NCBI RefSeq assembly: GCF_964340395.1
Contig: NC_135554.1
Location: forward strand, 1,124,001 to 1,188,000
Length of the DNA: 64,000 nt
Source: Glandiceps talaboti
Lineage: Eukaryota > Hemichordata > Enteropneusta > Spengelidae
Reading direction: 5' to 3'
Under the pieces are notes generated by a model. That model had not been told where the DNA came from and did no database searches. It saw only the letters and a program-made list of their open reading frames with translations. Position 1 is the stretch's first letter. Each line of letters begins with the position of its first letter. Made by a program: the position numbers and the translations under genes. Below, piece by piece: positions 60,132 to 64,000 of the stretch.

Positions 60132-61053
60132 CCGGAGTTTTCTGAAAACTAGCCCTGGGCCATTCTTCGGAAAATCGGCAAATTCGGAACCACAACAGAG
60201 GAACTAAATAGAAGCCCAGGGCGATTATTTGGCAGTGTTTTAATCAAGCCAAAAAAAATGCATTCGTCCACTCTCGCAGAGTAGGTATTGCGCAGATTTG
60301 CAATCTTGGGTTTTACCTATCCGAGAGTAAAGAAGTCACAGTACGAAAAATCCTCCGTTGTACTGCACTTGACTACACTATTACCGAGTAAGTGTGGTAC
60401 CCTCAGATTTAACATGTTGAAACCCAAACCAAACGGCCCTTTTCAGGGCCACCACACACTCCAAAAAGAGAACTACCATTACCGAGCCACCGGCCAGCAT
60501 TTTGTTGTCTGTCATCACTGGACGATCGTTTTATGATTGGAAAATTAAAAGTATTTTTTCCCTTGGAGACAAAAACTACCAAACAAACCAACCCCACTCA
60601 ATCCATGCTGTATTATCTCCATGAACTCATTTATACATGACATTACACATTACATCAACTCTCACTTGATGTTAAATTCACTTTGTGTGCCCACTCGTAA
60701 TGTAACATGCAAATTACCCTGACCTATTTTTAGACGCAGTGTGTCATTGACAGTGACGTCTGCTGATCATCCTGAGTCATCTGCCGGCTTGATGATCGAT
60801 GTCAGCACAAAAGTATGTCTGTACCTACCTTCACGGTCGCATTCTTCTCGTGGCAAAAACGTCCATTTTCTATTGGCACTCTACGTTTATGTTTTTTTCA
60901 ACTGAACATTCGAACTAAATAAAAACTAACGTTATCAATATAACAAGGCAAAATTCTTGCCGTAGTGAATCTGAAAAACAAAATAGACGCCCACTCGCCA
61001 AATAATCGCCCATGGGCGACTTTACGGATGGGCTTGTTTTCGGAAAACTCCGG
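60132..61053. mobile_element. 922-bp DNA element with inverted repeats and TA target duplication
   Basis: Left end ccggagttttctgaaaacta gccc and right end gggcttgttttcggaaaactccgg are inverted repeats with two mismatches in 24. TA flanks both sides (60130-60131 and 61054-61055). A further inverted pair, gggcgattatttggc at about 60219 and gccaaataatcgccc at about 61000, lies inside. No transposase frame is present. A TA duplication fits Tc1/mariner-type transposition; the assignment is inference. Confidence 0.8.
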
Positions 61054-61275
61054 TATGTACATGCAAATGTACAGCTGCAGATGTGTCTAGTTTTGTCTCT
61101 GCACAAATATTTTGAGTTTTGCTCAACAATTGCACTCTTAACACAAGATGATCTTGTGTGTAGTAATTTAAAGTACCTAAGAACACTCTGCTAAAGTTAT
61201 AAGCAAATACTGTATGAACAGTTGTCAGGATAAAAGAACATGTCAATTTTCTGTTGCTACTGACAACAACTGTAG

Positions 61276-61512
61276 AGATGGTCACCGTGGTGATTACGTA
61301 GTTGACCTGTTGGAGGAACTGGAATGTGGACAGAGCACATTACATCAGACCCTAAAAAGTAAGATTGACAAGGTGAACGAAGTAAAGGATGAACTCCTCG
61401 TAGAAATAGCTAGACTGGAGATGAAGATTGAAAGAGTCAAAGAGATGGTAAGGAATACTGAAAGTTCATTACCAGCAGATGTCATGCAGAATCAGTCACA
61501 ACTGGATTATAT
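61276..61512 (+). CDS. Possible plus-strand exon with coiled coil
   Basis: An open stretch lies between a candidate acceptor (ttgctactgacaacaactgt then ag, ending 61275) and a donor (gtaagg at 61513). It encodes about 78 residues: DGHRGDYVVDLLEELECGQ, then a heptad-like helix with KSKIDKVNEVKDELLVEI and RLEMKIERVKEMVRN, then SSLPADVMQNQSQLDY. The frame stops right after the donor, as expected if the exon ends there. It is in phase 2 at both ends. The orientation is opposite to the MPDZ-like gene, so it would belong to a nested gene or a transposon-derived transcript. I do not recognise the protein. A chance frame cannot be excluded. Confidence 0.35.
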
Positions 61513-61646
61513 GTAAGGGAAGTGTCAGTAATAGCTAGCAGTATTCATCAGGAAGCAGGTGAAGATATTAAATTTTATGAAAAGGTACAAAAGATGATCG
61601 ACTGCCTTGGTTAAAATATCTCAAGCACTGTCAGATTGGTGAAATG

Positions 61647-62207
61647 TATAGCCCTACCCCAATATCTGTACATATACAAATGACAGTCTGACTCAATTGT
61701 AGCCCTACCCCAATATCTGTCCATATACAAATGACAGTGGTTTCTATATCTGACTCACATGTAGCCCTACCCCAATATCTTTACATATACAAATGACAGT
61801 GGTTTCTATATCTGACTCACACGTGGCCCTACCCCAATATCTGTACATATACAAATGACAGTGGTTTCTATATCTGACTCACATGTAGCCCTACCCCAAT
61901 ATCTGTACATATACAAATGACAGTCTGACTCAATTGTAGCCCTACCCCAATATCTGTCCATATACAAATGACAGTGGTTTCTATATCTGACTCACATGTA
62001 GCCCTACCCCAATATCTGTACATATACAAATGACAGTGGTTTCTATATCTGACTCACACGTAGCCCTACCCCAATATCTGTACATACAAATGACAGTGAT
62101 TTCTATATCTGACTCACACGTACCCCTACCCCAATATCTGTACATATACACATGACAGTGGTTTCTATATCTGACTCACATGTAGCCCTACCCCAATACA
62201 TGTCCAT
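61647..62207. repeat. 62-bp minisatellite, about nine copies
   Basis: Units of 62 bases with agccctaccccaatatctgt, acatatacaaatgacagtgg and tttctatatctgactcacat, and a shorter form of about 48 bases lacking gtggtttctatat (61.69 and 61.93 kb). The short form recurs in the same context, so a block of several units was duplicated. Confidence 0.95.
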
Positions 62208-62595
62208 AACATATCTGGCACACATGTCAAGAACTGTTACAGTATAAGTTTATTTTTAGTGCTTTTATCATGGCCTCATAACAGCTCAATGACTAGTATG
62301 CATGCGCGTCCTATACTATGCATTTTTTTGGGTCGCTTTACCCAAGGATGCATTGCGGTGCAATGACTACACATGCACATTCTATATGTTGTGCGCATTC
62401 TCCACACAGAGGGCGCTATCTACAATAGCATCATGTGGCAGCCCAGGCAGCTAGTCACAAATGAATCTATCCTGCGTGAGCTTATGGGCTTTGCCTAGTT
62501 ATGATATTAAAGTATTCTAACTATCTATTTTGTTAAAAATATTCCACATTAGTTTACATAATGCAAAATTTATACTGGTTCTATGGTTGACTTAC
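62208..62595. other. Intron sequence next to exon A
   Basis: Unique sequence between the minisatellite and the donor of exon A. Nothing recognised. Confidence 0.5.
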
Positions 62596-62786
62596 TAAAA
62601 GTGTATCAGCCCCACCGACTATACTCAAACCAAGCCCAGTTTTGCCCTTAGGTATGAGTATATGACATTCCTTTCCTGGTGTGATGGGACATGTCTTTGG
62701 ATCTGACGGTGGACTTGGTGTACGTGTTGGCACTGCTATAGGTTCGCACTTCACTGAACTTGTTACTGGAGATACAGGTTTCATTG
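62596..62786 (-). CDS. MPDZ: MPDZ/PATJ-like exon A: linker and start of PDZ10-like domain
   Basis: Seen: an open exon preceded on the minus strand by a T-run and CAG and followed by GTAAGT. It encodes a Pro/Ser/Thr-rich linker, then [19 protein letters not shown]. The GLGL carboxylate-binding loop and the following GGADTLL are what vertebrate MUPP1 has at the start of PDZ10. The exon enters in phase 1 (its first two bases finish a codon) and ends on a complete codon, matching the next exon at 57732. Known: MPDZ/PATJ proteins are cytoplasmic scaffolds at tight junctions and apical membranes that bind C-terminal tails of claudins, Crumbs-complex proteins, channels and receptors. Inferred: this is an internal exon, so the ATG at 62784 is ordinary coding sequence and not a start. 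Family assignment is firm; MPDZ versus PATJ cannot be decided from this segment. Confidence 0.93.
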
Positions 62787-63098
62787 CTGAAAAAAAAGAA
62801 ATTAATTACAGAACTTGATACGTACAACAAATCTTCTTGGAAGACGTGCCCCTCAAATACTTTACTTCAGAATTATATGACTGAATGGAGACATGATGAA
62901 AAAGAAATTGGTGGCAACAAATAAATACTACAAAGTGTCTGATAATGAAGGAAATTGCTGAATTTTGAAAATTAGACCTGAAGATCAGAGTCAAGGCCAA
63001 AAGGTTGTGTCTCAAAAGAAAATGTGAAAGTGTAAACATTTTTGAGTTATGTGGTAAATCATGATTGGTCACTACAAATATGGCTGCCATTGAGTATA
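62787..63098. other. Intron sequence before exon A
   Basis: About 310 bases of the intron that precedes exon A on the minus strand. The T-run and CAG acceptor lie at its left edge; otherwise nothing was recognised. Confidence 0.5.
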
Positions 63099-63330
63099 AA
63101 TACCACCAATGGCATTGTAGCACAACTGTACAGTTTTTAAAAATGTTTATCCATATGCTAGTCCATGCTAACAATAAGTGTTCATTTGCTGAATGACTAT
63201 CCAGTTGCCTATCCAACCATATTGCTATCTTTGCAATATACGTGATCATTTGGCTTTTGCTACATGTATGGGCGTGATCATGTTGTTAGATATATTTGCA
63301 TACATTTTTGAATGTTTTTTGGAATGACAC
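63095..63330 (+). repeat. Family T 5' fragment
   Basis: Starts ataccaccaatggcattgta gcacaactg and follows the family to gcatacatttttgaatgttt, where LINE-like coding sequence takes over, suggesting the LINE inserted here. Confidence 0.8.
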
Positions 63331-63334
63331 CTTG

Positions 63335-63897
63335 CAGCAAGACTAGACTGTTACACAACCGAGTGTCAGTGCTGGAAACAGAACTACACACAATGGATCA
63401 ATACAACTGTAGGATAAATCTCGAAATTGCAGGTATTCCTGAACCTAATGAAGGCAAAGAGGATACAGATACAACTGTCCACAATGTCTTGCATAAAATA
63501 GATCTGTCAATTACCCCAAGTGATATCGACGTAACTCATCGTATAGGGGTTAAACAAAATTATGAAAATGGAGCAGATACGACACGTAACAGAAGTGTTT
63601 GGCCTATTATTGTCAAATTTACAACCAGGAAAAAGCGAAACCACATCTGTGAAACCTGAAGAAAACTTCAGGGACTTTCGACTAGAGATGTCGGATACCA
63701 ACAGCAGAATAACATTTTCATCAACGAAAACTTATGCAAGTCACAACGTCAACCCTTACACAAGATAAATGAGGTAAGGAAGAACGCAAAGTTTAAATAT
63801 CTATGGACTATAAACGGTAACATCTATGTAAGAAAATCTCAAACTGAGCGATCAGTTTGTATCTCAAACGAAGATGAAATTAAAAAAATGAAGTAAA
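63335..63897 (+). pseudogene. LINE ORF1-like RNA-binding protein remnant
   Basis: The frame encodes a coiled-coil end (LLHNRVSVLETELHTMDQY), then NCRINLEIAGIPE, ITPSDIDVTHRIGV and PIIVKFTTRKKRNHI. A TGA at about 63657 interrupts it, after which the same frame runs on through STRDVGYQQQNNIFINENL, KYLWTINGNIYVRKS and ends at about 63895. The NLEI-GIPE, DIDVxHRxG, IIVKF and NGxIYVRK elements are those of ORF1 proteins of L1/CR1-like LINEs. ORF2 would be expected right of the window. One stop in otherwise good sequence suggests a fairly young copy. Confidence 0.8.
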
Positions 63898-64000
63898 ACT
63901 TTGGAATGCCGCATGAGTAATCCGACCAGGAATCACTGTACCATTTGTAGTATTTTGATGTCATTTGTTACTTTATGTATTCTGATTATCTTCCTATTGT

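Noticed and set aside
62648-62830. Alternative frame across exon A
   Set aside because: The other minus-strand frame gives the PDZ motif with correct splice phases; this one does not.

Overview
The window is invertebrate metazoan nuclear DNA. No bacterial features are seen. Its backbone is one large gene on the minus strand: a multi-PDZ scaffold protein of the MPDZ (MUPP1)/PATJ family. Seven coding exons can be placed, reading right to left: 62786-62596, 57732-57649, 39599-39406, 35193-35046, 19794-19653, 19478-19315 and 9373-9159. All have GT/AG boundaries, their phases join without a break, and together they encode the equivalents of PDZ10, PDZ11 and PDZ12 of vertebrate MUPP1. The exons sum to 1138 bp; the final PDZ13-like domain must lie left of base 1 and PDZ1-9 right of base 64000. 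The exact taxon cannot be fixed; a marine bilaterian such as a non-vertebrate deuterostome or a lophotrochozoan fits the gene and the repeats.

The rest is intron. Five of the six complete introns are between about 4.2 and 18 kb, and the sixth is only 174 bp. From left to right: a minisatellite built from a 14-bp unit and an 8-bp spacer with kilobase higher-order repeats (1-7508); short minisatellites (7.9-8.9 kb); a 145-bp-monomer repeat with an RTE-type retrotransposon tail inside it (9.6-11.2 kb); an endonuclease pseudogene (12.8-13.6 kb); two elements with terminal inverted repeats (14.6-15.2 and 16.1-16.9 kb); a large foldback of the 145-bp family (17.3-18.9 kb); minisatellites around exons 5 and 6; a remnant of a virus-like integrase element with one intact ORF for a two-membrane-segment protein (24.7-26.5 kb); a 150-bp-monomer repeat (26.8-28.2 kb); a minus-strand LINE split by a plus-strand LINE (31.3-34.2 kb) and a 640-bp (CATA)n tract (34.2-34.9 kb).

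Further right come a CCATGG-rich stretch (37.8-38.3 kb), a tRNA-derived SINE (40.05-40.37 kb), the best copy of a repeat family seen about eight times in these introns (40.66-41.88 kb), a 9.2-kb C-rich 59-60-bp satellite with an internal 4.05-kb duplication (48.17-57.40 kb), a perfect 47-bp-arm palindrome (59.57-59.68 kb), a TA-flanked 922-bp inverted-repeat element (60.13-61.05 kb), a possible plus-strand exon (61.28-61.51 kb), a 62-bp minisatellite (61.65-62.21 kb) and a LINE ORF1-like pseudogene running to the right edge.

Functionally there is one host gene, a tight-junction/polarity scaffold, carried by introns that have taken in several generations of mobile DNA and tandem repeats. The most notable points are the virus-like element remnant, the satellite that puts repeated G-runs into the pre-mRNA, and two places where a tandem duplication has copied a splice site.
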